Assembly (NCBI GenBank): GCA_030744095.1
Contig: JASLRF010000119.1
Span: forward strand, 1-8,617
Direction: 5' to 3'
Origin: Pirellulaceae bacterium
GTDB lineage: Bacteria > Planctomycetota > Planctomycetia > Pirellulales > Pirellulaceae
DNA length: 8,617 bases
Part shown: piece by piece, positions 1-7,193 of the stretch
How positions within the stretch are numbered: the stretch's first letter is position 1
How the letters are laid out: each line of letters begins with the position of its first letter
Program-made: the position numbers and the translations under genes
The notes under the pieces: model-generated
The model's database searches: none
Seen by the model: only the letters and a program-made list of their open reading frames with translations
What the model was told of the DNA's origin: nothing

Positions 1-114
1 CGCATCCTCCGTCGCACGACGCTTCGCGCAATAATTAACTCCAACTCGCCAACGAGGACTGACCAGCAACAATTAATCGACGCCCTGGAAAACTACCTAA
101 GTCTCGCCATTTAA
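1..114 (+). CDS. C-terminal tail of an unidentified protein (partial, left edge)
   Basis: Frame 1 is open from the first base to a TAA at 112-114, giving 37 residues that end in ...DALENYLSLAI. About two thirds of third codon positions are G or C, which fits coding DNA in this window, and the last 15 residues could form an amphipathic helix. The start and most of the protein would lie left of the window. I do not recognise the family. A 37-codon open frame can arise by chance in GC-rich DNA, so this is only a candidate. Confidence 0.3.
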   Translation, partial: RILRRTTLRAIINSNSPTRTDQQQLIDALENYLSLAI

Positions 115-718
115 GCAGACGAATATCTGCGAAAGTTCAGAATGCCATCAAGTGAAAAAACAAGGAAATCCAACACCAACCAACTTGAGATATCGACTTT
201 CCACTTGTCACGTCAGTTTTCGCACTCTGCCGCGAACACTGGAGATCAACACGCGCAAATGTTCATCGCGACATTGACTTGCGGTTCGCCACCTTAGCGA
301 TCGTCCGCGTCAATAGGCAATTAGACGGTTTCCTTCGGTAGCCTGGCGATCTCATTGAGACCCATGGCTTTGCGTCCCGGCTTCGCAACCGGTTTGCCCT
401 TGTCTTGGAACCTTTTGGTGTTCCATATAATGAACAGATGTTTTATTTAAACAAATAGGTCATTTTCTTAGCTTGTCAAATCACGAGCACATCATAAAAA
501 CGCGTTGAAATGCCGCGCGCTGGGCCACAAACGGCGTTCAATGAGGGGTAGAACTGTGATCGGTTGGGAGAGCGGCAAGCATGCCTCTCAGAATCATCGC
601 GTCAGCTGCTGCCGCGTGTCTCGGTTTGCCTCCCTTTTTCGGAGCAATTCCACGCTTTCACCAGTGGCATCTTGTGTTTGCCATCACCCTGTCGACCGTA
701 TGCCCGCCTAATTGGACA
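115..718. other. Intergenic stretch with no convincing complete gene
   Basis: No frame here has coding character throughout. Positions 415-490 are clearly more AT-rich than the surroundings and include a small inverted repeat TGTTT-tattt-AAACA at 439-453. From 500 to 718 several short overlapping frames exist on both strands. The longest plus-strand ones run on into the hairpin repeats at 719-831, which argues that they are spurious. The only segment with coding-like composition is the minus-strand stretch listed at 321-446. No tRNA, rRNA or CRISPR structure was seen. Confidence 0.6.
321..446 (-). pseudogene. Possible C-terminal gene remnant, unknown family
   Basis: On the minus strand a frame is open for 41 codons between an in-frame TAA at 447-449 and a TAA at 321-323. 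It ends in MGLNEIARLPKETV, preceded by a lysine- and proline-rich stretch (KGKPVAKPGRKA). About 70 % of third codon positions in the last 33 codons are G or C, although the DNA just upstream is AT-rich and full of stops. There is no good start codon at the open end; the only ATG leaves 14 residues. This looks more like the surviving end of a gene than an intact small gene, but no family was recognised and chance is not excluded. Confidence 0.25.
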
Positions 719-735
719 GCGCCATTTTGTGGCGC
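719..735. repeat. Short hairpin GCGCCA-ttttg-TGGCGC
   Basis: A perfect 6-bp inverted repeat (719-724 with 730-735) encloses a 5-base loop. It sits 17 bases before the first of the larger hairpin cassettes and may belong to the same repeat region, but it has no counterpart on the far side of the right-hand cassette. Confidence 0.45.
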
Positions 736-752
736 GTTTGTCGGTTCTGTCT

Positions 753-831
753 GCCCCAAAGGGGCCAAACATATCAGCCCAGGGCAACGCCTGGGGAGGT
801 GAAAGCGAAGATTCCTAGCCCTGGAAAGGGC
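753..831. repeat. Left copy of a three-hairpin palindromic cassette
   Basis: Three hairpins follow one another: GCCCC-aaa-GGGGC at 753-765, CCCAGG-gcaacg-CCTGGG at 778-795, and GCCCT-ggaa-AGGGC at 818-831. The middle one lies in the string CAGCCCAGGGCAACGCC, which also occurs, reverse-complemented, in the cassette at 874-954. Compared with that copy the middle hairpin here lacks one C, so its stem is shortened. The order of the blocks is mirrored relative to the right copy. From memory, short GCCCTGAAAGGGC- and CCCAGGGC-type palindromes are common between genes in planctomycetes and some related phyla. No function is shown by the sequence. Confidence 0.7.
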
Positions 832-873
832 AAAACAACTCTTGAATTGTTTAGTGGTGTTACGGTCTGTTCT

Positions 874-954
874 GCCCTTTCAGGGCGAGCATCATGAATG
901 TCTCATGTTCCCAGGGCGTTGCCCTGGGCTGTCATGTTGAGGCCCTTTCAGGGC
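874..954. repeat. Right, inverted copy of the three-hairpin cassette
   Basis: The hairpins are GCCCT-ttc-AGGGC at 874-886, a perfect 8-bp stem CCCAGGGC-gtt-GCCCTGGG at 910-928, and GCCCT-ttc-AGGGC at 942-954. The reverse complement of this segment matches the left copy block by block, including the AACAT.TCAGCCCAGGGCAAC-like context before the middle stem. The outer two hairpins are identical to each other. The cassette lies about 75 bases beyond the stop codon of the minus-strand gene at 1029-2081, so the stems could also stop or protect that transcript. No U-run follows them as in a classical terminator. Confidence 0.75.
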
Positions 955-1028
955 GAAGATAACGTTGATGTAAACCATGATAGAAACGATTGTTAGGAAT
1001 ATCCTTCGTCGCAAAGTGGCGCACCCGC

Positions 1029-2081
1029 CTAATCTCCGCGCGCAAAGATCTCAGTCAACACCGTTTGCGCCGCCTCCCAATGATCTGCGGCTTGTTCAAA
1101 ATCGACTTCCATCCATCGTACGGTATCCGATGGTAACACCCGCGAAGGCTCATCGACGGTCGTGTTGACGGGGAATTGAGCGCTGCGACCGCGGGCCAAG
1201 TTGATCTCGACCGCCGGCGTCAGAAGGTGATCCATCAAACGGCGCGCATCGACCGGGTTGGGACCGCCCTTGATAAGACACAATGTATTGGGAATAAACA
1301 GTGCACCCATCTGGTCTGCTTGCTGATCTGGAAAGACAATCTGTACCGGTCGGCCGTTGTCAATCTCGATGATCGCATCGTCCGTATCGGTCAGTCCGAA
1401 AGCCAGTTGGCCACGTCCCACTGCGGTGGCGACCTGTTTGTTCCCTGACATGACTCGCACGTGCGTCCGGACGCTTTCAAAGAACTTTCGAGCTTCGATG
1501 TCGCCCCACTTCGAAAACAACACAGCCGCGTGCGTGGCTGTCGTGCCGAAACGAGGTTTGGCAATACCCACCTGGCCCTTCCAACGCGGGTCAATCAGGT
1601 CGTGCAGTGATGACGGGCACTGGTCGGCTGGCACGATGTCTGTGTTGACCAGCAGCACCCGCGCGCGGGCCGCAATGCCGTACCATAGTCCATTGGCGTC
1701 ACGGTAGGTCGCGGGAAAATCGCCGGCCGTCGGCACGGTGTAGGCGTCCAACAAGCCTGCCCGTTGGAGACGCAGCGTATGCAGAATCTCGTTGTTCCAA
1801 AACAGATCGCAACGTGGTCGATGCTGTTCTCCCATGATGGCCGCGACCAACTGGACTGTCTTGGTCGATTCGATATCGTAGCTGGCCCGGACGGTGATTC
1901 CTTCGGCAGCTGCGAAGTCATCCAAAATCGGTTCGGAGAACTCGCGGTCCAGGGCCGCGTACACGATCACTTCGTGGTCCGTCTTGGTCCAGCATCCTGT
2001 CGTCATTACACAGCCGATTCCGAGGACAATGACAGTACTCGCTACGGATTGCACTCGTCGTCGCTGGATTCTGATGGCCAT
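1029..2081 (-). CDS. Extracellular solute-binding lipoprotein of an ABC-type importer (Fe3+-binding-like family)
   Basis: This 350-residue protein resembles the periplasmic binding proteins of the FbpA/IdiA-like group. It has a positively charged N-terminus (RIQRRR), a hydrophobic core at about residues 12-26 and a lipobox-like MTTGC with the predicted lipidated Cys30, so the mature protein should be membrane-anchored and face the periplasm. Family-typical segments are VIVYAALDREFSEPILDDF (38-56), a SYDIESTKT stretch (68-75), DLFWNNEILHT (92-102) and the DPRWKGQVGIAKPRFGTTA region (164-182). The adjacent tyrosine pair that binds iron in FbpA is not evident, so the substrate is left open. No permease or ATPase gene lies in the window. 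The ATG at 2081 has no strong ribosome binding site; a GTG nine codons inside is an alternative start. The upstream gap of 161 bases is shared with the divergent gene at 2243. Confidence 0.88.
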   Translation of the reverse strand: MAIRIQRRRVQSVASTVIVLGIGCVMTTGCWTKTDHEVIVYAALDREFSEPILDDFAAAEGITVRASYDIESTKTVQLVAAIMGEQHRPRCDLFWNNEILHTLRLQRAGLLDAYTVPTAGDFPATYRDANGLWYGIAARARVLLVNTDIVPADQCPSSLHDLIDPRWKGQVGIAKPRFGTTATHAAVLFSKWGDIEARKFFESVRTHVRVMSGNKQVATAVGRGQLAFGLTDTDDAIIEIDNGRPVQIVFPDQQADQMGALFIPNTLCLIKGGPNPVDARRLMDHLLTPAVEINLARGRSAQFPVNTTVDEPSRVLPSDTVRWMEVDFEQAADHWEAAQTVLTEIFARGD

Positions 2082-2242
2082 TGGATCGTCTCGGGACTGT
2101 TCTGGAAGGTTGAATCAATGACTGTCGTGCAGGCGATACACAACTCCTCAAAGAAATCCAGAAATCGTGTCACTTGTTGGAGTCTGCATCTCATAGAATA
2201 ACGACAGACCGACAGGCAAACCATTGGTCGTGGAAGGAACAG
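2082..2242. promoter_or_regulatory. Divergent intergenic region between two lipoprotein genes
   Basis: These 161 bases separate the start codons of two oppositely oriented genes and must hold both promoters. A TAGAAT at 2194-2199 resembles a -10 element for the rightward gene, but no matching -35 lies at the usual distance. The assignment comes from gene layout and not from a clear promoter motif. Confidence 0.3.
2232..2238 (+). promoter_or_regulatory. Ribosome binding site that decides the 2243 start
   Basis: GGAAGGA lies four bases before the ATG at 2243. An ATG-less upstream extension of the frame (from about 2174) is open but would place 23 polar residues before the lipoprotein signal peptide. 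The purine-rich motif and the signal peptide both favour 2243. Confidence 0.65.
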
Positions 2243-3802
2243 ATGATCGAAAAGAATTGGCTCCTGAGACCTTGGGCTTGGTTCCTGACATTTTTGGCGT
2301 GCCTCACGTTTGCAGGGTGTGGTGGCGAGCCAGCAGTCGTGCCGGTCGCAAAGTCTCTGCCAACGCCGTCGGCAAGCACGAAGTCGCCCGGACCGCCGGC
2401 AAGGCCTCCGGCGACCAAGCCGCAACGACTGCCCACTAGCACGGTGACTCCGCTCGGCGGAGAACGGCCACCGCCACTCACCGGGTTGGGCGATTTGCTT
2501 GCCGGGCAGAATCTTGATGACTTGTTCAACGGCAAAGGTGCCGGTCAGTTCGGGGATTTCGAAGTGCCGACCGTGGACGACCAGCGGGTGGCCGCCTCGG
2601 GAATACGCAAAATCAGCAGTCGCCATCTGGATCTTTACACAGACGTACCTGCTGATCCAGCGGTCGACGAACTGCCTCATGTTTTCGACCTGGCGGTGCC
2701 GCAATGGTGCGACTATTTCGATGTCGATTCCAAGCTTGCCAAGACGTGGCGGATGGCGGCGTACTTGATCAATGACAAAGCGAGATTCGGGCGAGCTGGC
2801 TTGCTTCCCAGCGACTTACCGCCTTTCCTGAACGGATTTCAACGCGGTGCCGAATTATGGTTGTACCGACAGCCCACCGAATACTATCAGCGTCACCTGT
2901 TGCTGCACGAAGGAACCCATGGCTTCATGCACTGGGCCTTGGGCGGCGCGGGACCGCCCTGGTACATGGAAGGCGTTGCCGAACTGTTAGGAACTCATTC
3001 CTGGCAAGGTGGTCAACTGGCACTGAATCACTTTCCAGAGAGCAAAGAAGCAACTCCTCACTGGGGCCGCATTAAAGTGATCAAGACGGACACGGAGGCT
3101 GGACAGGGCAAGTCGATTGAAGAGATCATGCACTACGATACGACGGCGCATCTGCGTGTCGAACCGTATGCCTGGTGTTGGGCGGCTGCCGCGTTCTTCG
3201 ACAGGAATCCTGCTTATCGGGACGCCTTTCGCCAGATGCAAAAACAAACTCGCGACAAGACTCACGGGTTTTCCAACGCCTTTCAGAAATCGCTTTCGCA
3301 AGACTGGGTGCACATAGCGCGGCAATGGCACCTGTTTGTGATCAACATGGAGTACGGCTACGATGTCCCACGCGAAGCGTTTGACCGCAAGCCTACGACG
3401 AGTCTGCCGTCCGCGGGTGCCCGGATTACGGTTGCCGCCGATCGTGGTTGGCAATCGTCGGGATACTTGCTCGAGGCAGGGAGAACATACAAGATCGAGG
3501 CGCGCGGTCGATATCAAGTCGGCAACCAGCCCAAGATCTGGTGGTGCGAGCCCAACGGTATCACAATTCGTTACCATCGCGGAGTGCCGCTGGGTATCTT
3601 GCTTGGTTCGATTGTCGACGAGGACAAACCGCCTGGCTCGAAGAGTGTCCTGGCGACGCCCGACGTGATCGGCATGGGTGTCGAGAGTCCGGTCGAACGG
3701 GATGGCACGCTATATTTACGGATCAACGATTCGCCAGCTGAATTGTCTGACAACGCGGGCGAACTTACGGTGCGAGTGACTCCGGTGGCCGCGGCGCCGT
3801 GA
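2243..3802 (+). CDS. HExxH metallopeptidase-like lipoprotein (DUF1570-like) with lectin-like C-terminal domain
   Basis: The 519-residue product starts with a lipoprotein signal: a hydrophobic stretch at about residues 10-24 and lipobox LTFAGC with Cys26. A proline-, serine- and threonine-rich linker follows (about 30-80). The central domain has HEGTH at 222-226, preceded by LLL, and then PPWYMEGVAELLG at 238-250. HExxH followed about 17 residues later by a glutamate (E243 or E247) is the arrangement of gluzincin-type zinc peptidases, and the surrounding pattern recalls DUF1570 proteins of planctomycetes. The C-terminal part (about 392-513) has PLGILLGSI at 449-457, LYLRIND at 490-496 and a DNAGELTVRV strand at 503-512, a pattern reminiscent of PA-IL/LecA-like galactose-binding domains. 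Together this suggests an outer-facing lipoprotein that may bind sugars and cut protein. Activity and target are unknown, and neighbours give no clue. Its end is only 23 bases from the convergent dehydratase gene. Confidence 0.85.
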   Translation: MIEKNWLLRPWAWFLTFLACLTFAGCGGEPAVVPVAKSLPTPSASTKSPGPPARPPATKPQRLPTSTVTPLGGERPPPLTGLGDLLAGQNLDDLFNGKGAGQFGDFEVPTVDDQRVAASGIRKISSRHLDLYTDVPADPAVDELPHVFDLAVPQWCDYFDVDSKLAKTWRMAAYLINDKARFGRAGLLPSDLPPFLNGFQRGAELWLYRQPTEYYQRHLLLHEGTHGFMHWALGGAGPPWYMEGVAELLGTHSWQGGQLALNHFPESKEATPHWGRIKVIKTDTEAGQGKSIEEIMHYDTTAHLRVEPYAWCWAAAAFFDRNPAYRDAFRQMQKQTRDKTHGFSNAFQKSLSQDWVHIARQWHLFVINMEYGYDVPREAFDRKPTTSLPSAGARITVAADRGWQSSGYLLEAGRTYKIEARGRYQVGNQPKIWWCEPNGITIRYHRGVPLGILLGSIVDEDKPPGSKSVLATPDVIGMGVESPVERDGTLYLRINDSPAELSDNAGELTVRVTPVAAAP

Positions 3803-3825
3803 TGCTCAGCCGACGCATCCATCCT

Positions 3826-4806
3826 TCACCTGTTGGGCAACCCCTCTCCGGCCGCCAGGATCCGTGGCAGTTCGGTCAAATCCAGATTGCCACCGGACAG
3901 AATGGCAACGACCCGCTGTCCCCGGAAACGGTCTTTCTGTTGCGTGGCTGCGGCCAGCGTGGCGGCGCCGGCACCTTCGGCCAGATTGTGTGTTTGGCGC
4001 AGCAGCTCAAAGGCGGCGGCGCGCATCTCGTCTTCTTCGACCAGAATTACATCGTCCATGAGTTCGCGCATGATTTCGAGCGTCATCTCGGCTGGTACTC
4101 GAGTGGCCAGGCCTTCCGCCCAGGTGTCGATACGCTCATCACTTTCCAACTTGCCACTGGCCCATGATCTGGCGACTGACGAGGCATTTGCAGCCTGAAC
4201 TCCAATGACCTTGGTCTGGGGCCTACGGTGTTTGGCGACAATACACGTTCCGCATACACCGCTACCCAGTCCAATCGGTACCAGAATCACGTCAGGTTCG
4301 GGAAGCCGCGCGAAGATCTCCCAGGCCATCGAACCGACACCCGCGATCAACAGCGGTTCGTTGGCGGAATGCACGTATCGCCCCCCACGCGTTTCGAGCA
4401 GCTGTTCCAGGTGCTCGCGGGCTTCTTCGAAGTCACGTCCGTGTTCGATCAAATCGGCACCCAGTTGCCGCATCGCGCGATTCTTGTCTTGGTTGCCGTT
4501 GGCAGGAACCACGATCGTACAGGGGCAGGCGACATGTCGGGCCGCGAAAGCCAACGACTGGCCGTGGTTGCCGGTGGAAACACCCAGCAATCCCTCGGTG
4601 CGTTCCTGATCGGTCAGCGTGCTGGCTAAGTTGACACCACCACGGACTTTGAACGCGCCGACTGGCTGGTGGTTTTCATGTTTGACGTAAATGGCACAGT
4701 CGAGTTGCTGCGACAGGCCGGGCCACTGGATGAGGGGTGTTGGCTGAAGCACCGCGTGGACGCGCGGCAGTGCTGCTTCAATGTCCAGGTAGGTGACTGG
4801 AAGCAT
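3826..4806 (-). CDS. Threonine/serine dehydratase-like PLP enzyme (fold type II)
   Basis: This is a 326-residue cytoplasmic enzyme of the threonine dehydratase/serine racemase family, which use pyridoxal phosphate to deaminate or racemise hydroxy-amino acids. The PLP-binding lysine is K53 in GAFKVRGG (50-57). STGNHGQ (77-83) binds the substrate carboxylate, GLGSGVCG (179-186) is the phosphate-binding glycine loop, and SGGN (304-307) supplies the serine facing the pyridine nitrogen. The protein stops after the catalytic domain, so it lacks the C-terminal ACT-like regulatory domain of biosynthetic IlvA and has the length of catabolic TdcB-type enzymes. An EGAGA at 277-281 stands where many relatives have EP(S/A)GA. 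Serine racemase or hydroxyaspartate ammonia-lyase activity cannot be excluded. The start is supported by GAGGA (plus-strand 4811-4815) four bases before the ATG. It appears to be a single-gene unit. Confidence 0.9.
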   Translation of the reverse strand: MLPVTYLDIEAALPRVHAVLQPTPLIQWPGLSQQLDCAIYVKHENHQPVGAFKVRGGVNLASTLTDQERTEGLLGVSTGNHGQSLAFAARHVACPCTIVVPANGNQDKNRAMRQLGADLIEHGRDFEEAREHLEQLLETRGGRYVHSANEPLLIAGVGSMAWEIFARLPEPDVILVPIGLGSGVCGTCIVAKHRRPQTKVIGVQAANASSVARSWASGKLESDERIDTWAEGLATRVPAEMTLEIMRELMDDVILVEEDEMRAAAFELLRQTHNLAEGAGAATLAAATQQKDRFRGQRVVAILSGGNLDLTELPRILAAGEGLPNR

Positions 4807-5043
4807 GAATTCCTCAACGATTTCTTGGGCTTTGATTGCAAGTAGAACCGCTCACAGGTCGGGGTCTGGCTCGTCTTTCGGCGGCAAATTGCGGCTTTTG
4901 GAAATACGCGTTGGCCGAAAAATGTGCCTGCCGCCTTGCTTTTTCCAGTAGAAACAACGTCCGGCCTGCGAACGCTTACATTGCAAGTGGAACGCCGCGC
5001 GACGATATTGACGGCTGAAGATTCTACAACAACGTGGTGAACT
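4807..5043. promoter_or_regulatory. Divergent intergenic region between dehydratase and hydrolase genes
   Basis: The 237 bases between two oppositely oriented start codons should carry both promoters. Apart from the GAGGA ribosome binding site of the leftward gene at 4811-4815, I see no convincing promoter boxes, riboswitch fold or conserved reading frame. The ATG at 5044 is preceded only by a weak GGTG motif. Confidence 0.3.
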
Positions 5044-6186
5044 ATGAAAAACAAAACTCTTGACCGACGAACATTTCTCCGCGGTGGTCTGGCCACCACG
5101 TGCGGTGCCGTAGCTGCTGGCTTCGGGAGCACTTACGTAAAGGCAATTGGACAGGAACGAGCGCAACCGTCGACCGTAAACGACGATATTCGGCGAGCAT
5201 TGGATCGGGCCGGACTGTCTATGCAATTCAAGGGCGGTACGGCGGACGAATGCCGGCGCTGGCAATCGGAGTTTCGCGAGAAACTAGGCCAGCTGTTGGG
5301 CGACTCGTCACCGCCCACCGATTGGAAACCGAAGCTCGAGTCCCAAAAAAAACTTGGCGACCACACGCGTTACGAGTTCTTGCTCGAGTCCGACGGTGTC
5401 GCGTCTCTGCCGGTTTATCTTCTCGTGCCAGTCGGTTTAGCTCCCACGCAGCGCGTGCCCGGAGTGGTCTGCGTGCACGGACACGGAAATTACGGGTATC
5501 ACCCAATTGTGGGCCGGACGGATTTGGAGGGTGTCGAAAAGAGCATTCGCAGTGCGAATTACGACTACGGCTTGCAATTCGTGCGGCGCGGCTACGTCGT
5601 CGCAGCGCCTTGCCTGGTGCCGTTTGGTCGACGGGCCGATCGCGATAAATATGGCAGCGATGCCTGCGCGGTGACGTTGGTCCGTATGCAGGCGCTGGGC
5701 AAGCTGCCGCTGACGGAGAACTTGCGTGACATTCGCTGGGCGATCGACTTGCTGCAAAGCCGCCGAGAAGTACACGCCGATCGGATTGGGTGCGCCGGAC
5801 TCTCATACGGCGGTCGGATGACGATGACGGCCGCGGCGATGGATGACCGAATCAAGGTGGCGGCCGTCAGCGGTGCGCTGAACTTGATGCAGGAACGGAT
5901 GGCGGGGCGTTATAGTTGCGGAGGCCAAGTCATTCCAGGCTTGCTGAAATACGGCGACTACTCCGAAATCGGTTCATTGATCGCACCAAGACCTTGCGTG
6001 TGGGAGGTTGGGTCAGACGATGGATTGGTCGTTCCAAAATGGGACGATCGATTCCGCGAGCGTCTGCGTCGTGTGTATTTGGCGCTTGGATCCGCCGATC
6101 GACTGCACTTCGACGAATTTGAAGGAGGTCATCGTTGGAATGGCGAAGTGGCCTACCCGTTGTTCCATCAGGTGCTGCGGTCATGA
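5044..6186 (+). CDS. Tat-exported alpha/beta hydrolase (dienelactone hydrolase/acetyl-xylan-esterase-like)
   Basis: The 380-residue protein opens with a twin-arginine signal, DRRTFLRGG at 7-15, followed by an alanine- and glycine-rich core to about residue 36, so it is probably folded in the cytoplasm and exported by Tat. The hydrolase core begins near residue 120. VCVHGHGN (142-149) forms the oxyanion-hole strand-loop, GLSYGG (252-257) is the nucleophile elbow with Ser254, SDDG (324-327) provides the acid Asp, and EGGHRWNG (360-367) the catalytic His363. The complete triad implies an active esterase, lipase or peptidase-like enzyme. The resemblance is to large exported hydrolases linked to polysaccharide ester removal in planctomycetes, but the substrate cannot be read from the sequence. 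A DUF1501 relic follows on the same strand after 123 bases. Shared transcription is possible but unproven. Confidence 0.9.
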   Translation: MKNKTLDRRTFLRGGLATTCGAVAAGFGSTYVKAIGQERAQPSTVNDDIRRALDRAGLSMQFKGGTADECRRWQSEFREKLGQLLGDSSPPTDWKPKLESQKKLGDHTRYEFLLESDGVASLPVYLLVPVGLAPTQRVPGVVCVHGHGNYGYHPIVGRTDLEGVEKSIRSANYDYGLQFVRRGYVVAAPCLVPFGRRADRDKYGSDACAVTLVRMQALGKLPLTENLRDIRWAIDLLQSRREVHADRIGCAGLSYGGRMTMTAAAMDDRIKVAAVSGALNLMQERMAGRYSCGGQVIPGLLKYGDYSEIGSLIAPRPCVWEVGSDDGLVVPKWDDRFRERLRRVYLALGSADRLHFDEFEGGHRWNGEVAYPLFHQVLRS

Positions 6187-6293
6187 GAGGATTCGCAAAA
6201 ATAAACATCTGTACGCAACGAAATCAAATCATCCCTTCGCTCCGGGCGTCATCCCTCAAGTGCTGAAGTTTTAGTTATCATTGATTTATCTCT

Positions 6294-6298
6294 AAGGA
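6294..6298 (+). promoter_or_regulatory. Probable ribosome binding site of the DUF1501 relic
   Basis: AAGGA lies 11 bases before the ATG at 6310, slightly far but usable. The intact translation signal suggests the gene was functional before its internal deletion. Confidence 0.4.
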
Positions 6299-6309
6299 CC
6301 CCTCACACG

Positions 6310-7193
6310 ATGCTCTCCCTTTTTGACCAACCGACACGTTTGTGCGACGGATTGAATCGTCGCGAGTGGCTGCGCGTTGGTGGATTGAGCGCGCTTGGCC
6401 TAACCATGCCACAGCTGATGGGCAGCACGCTGGCGACGGAATCTTCCGGCACGGTTGCTCCCAGTCCGACGCGTCGCGCGAAAGCGTGCATCGTCTTATT
6501 CTTGCTGGGCGGGCCACAACAACATGAAACTTGGGATCCCAAGCCTGACGCGCCGGCCGAGATCCGCGGCGACTTCAAACCGATTGCGTCCGCCACGCCG
6601 GGACTGCAGGTAGGCGAGCTGATGCCGCTGACCGCCAAGTTGACAAATCAGATCGGTATGGACGCAACCGATTTGGCCAGAGTGTTTTGCTGGCAAGGCG
6701 GCTGGTCGAGTCCGGTGTGTCACTCGACCAGGTCAATTGGACACGATGGAAGGACAATGAAGCGGTCGCACCGGCTTGGGATACGCACGCCAAGAACAGC
6801 GAGCGTTTGAAGAAGGCGCTGATGCCGCCGATGGACCAGGCGTACTCGGCGCTGTTGGAAGATCTCCAGCAGCGTGGCCTGTTGGACAAGACCCTGGTTG
6901 TGTGGATGGGCGAATTCGGTCGCACACCGAAGGTGAACGCACGGGGCGGACGCGACCATTGGGGGCATGTGTTTTCCACCGCGCTCGCCGGTGGTGGCAT
7001 TCAAGGGGGACAAGTCTACGGTGCCTCCGACGCACAGGGTGGTTTTCCTGCGAGCGGTCGGGTTGAGCCGCAGGATCTTTCGGCCACGATCTTTGACAGT
7101 TTGGGTTTTCCACCCGAGACAGAGATTCGTGACGCGCTCGATCGTTCCCTGGTGATCAGCAAAGGCAAGCCGATCGGTGCGCTGCTGGGTTGA
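6310..7193 (+). pseudogene. DUF1501 family protein, internally deleted and frameshifted
   Basis: The first part (6310 to about 6654) encodes about 115 residues: a Tat-type signal NRREWLRVGGLSALGL (16-31) and the family-typical LLGGPQQHETWDPKPDAPAE (65-84) and VGELMPLTAKLTNQI (101-115). From about 6651 a different frame takes over, reading DRYGRNRFGQSVLLARRLVE and then WDTHAKNSERLKK, LVVWMGEFGRTPKVNARGG and RDHWG, ending at a TGA at 7191-7193. These are the end regions of one DUF1501 protein, a family related to alkaline phosphatase/sulfatase folds and usually well over 400 residues long. The central portion, about 200 residues by my recollection of relatives, is missing. The lost length must be 3n+1 bases. 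Translation from 6310 runs out of frame to a stop at 6808-6810. A TTG at 6687 could start the second part, but without a signal peptide. The usual DUF1549/DUF1553 partner gene is not next to it. Confidence 0.85.

Noticed and set aside
505..818. Three overlapping plus-strand open frames (505-711, 564-818, 581-802), one with an alanine-rich, signal-like start
   Set aside because: They overlap each other in different frames, two run into the palindromic repeat cassette, and none shows a recognisable domain or a clear ribosome binding site.
753..954. CRISPR array
   Set aside because: The repeated blocks are palindromes in inverted order with irregular spacing. There are no regularly spaced direct repeats and no cas genes.
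2042..2704. 220-codon minus-strand open frame across the divergent region
   Set aside because: It lies antisense to the lipoprotein gene, has arginine-rich low-complexity translation and no family features.
3803..3825. Bidirectional terminator between the convergent genes
   Set aside because: The 23-base gap has no stem followed by a T-run on either strand.
6687..7193. Independent small gene starting at TTG 6687
   Set aside because: Family similarity begins upstream of the TTG (from about 6651), so this is the remaining C-terminal part of the DUF1501 gene and not a separate gene.
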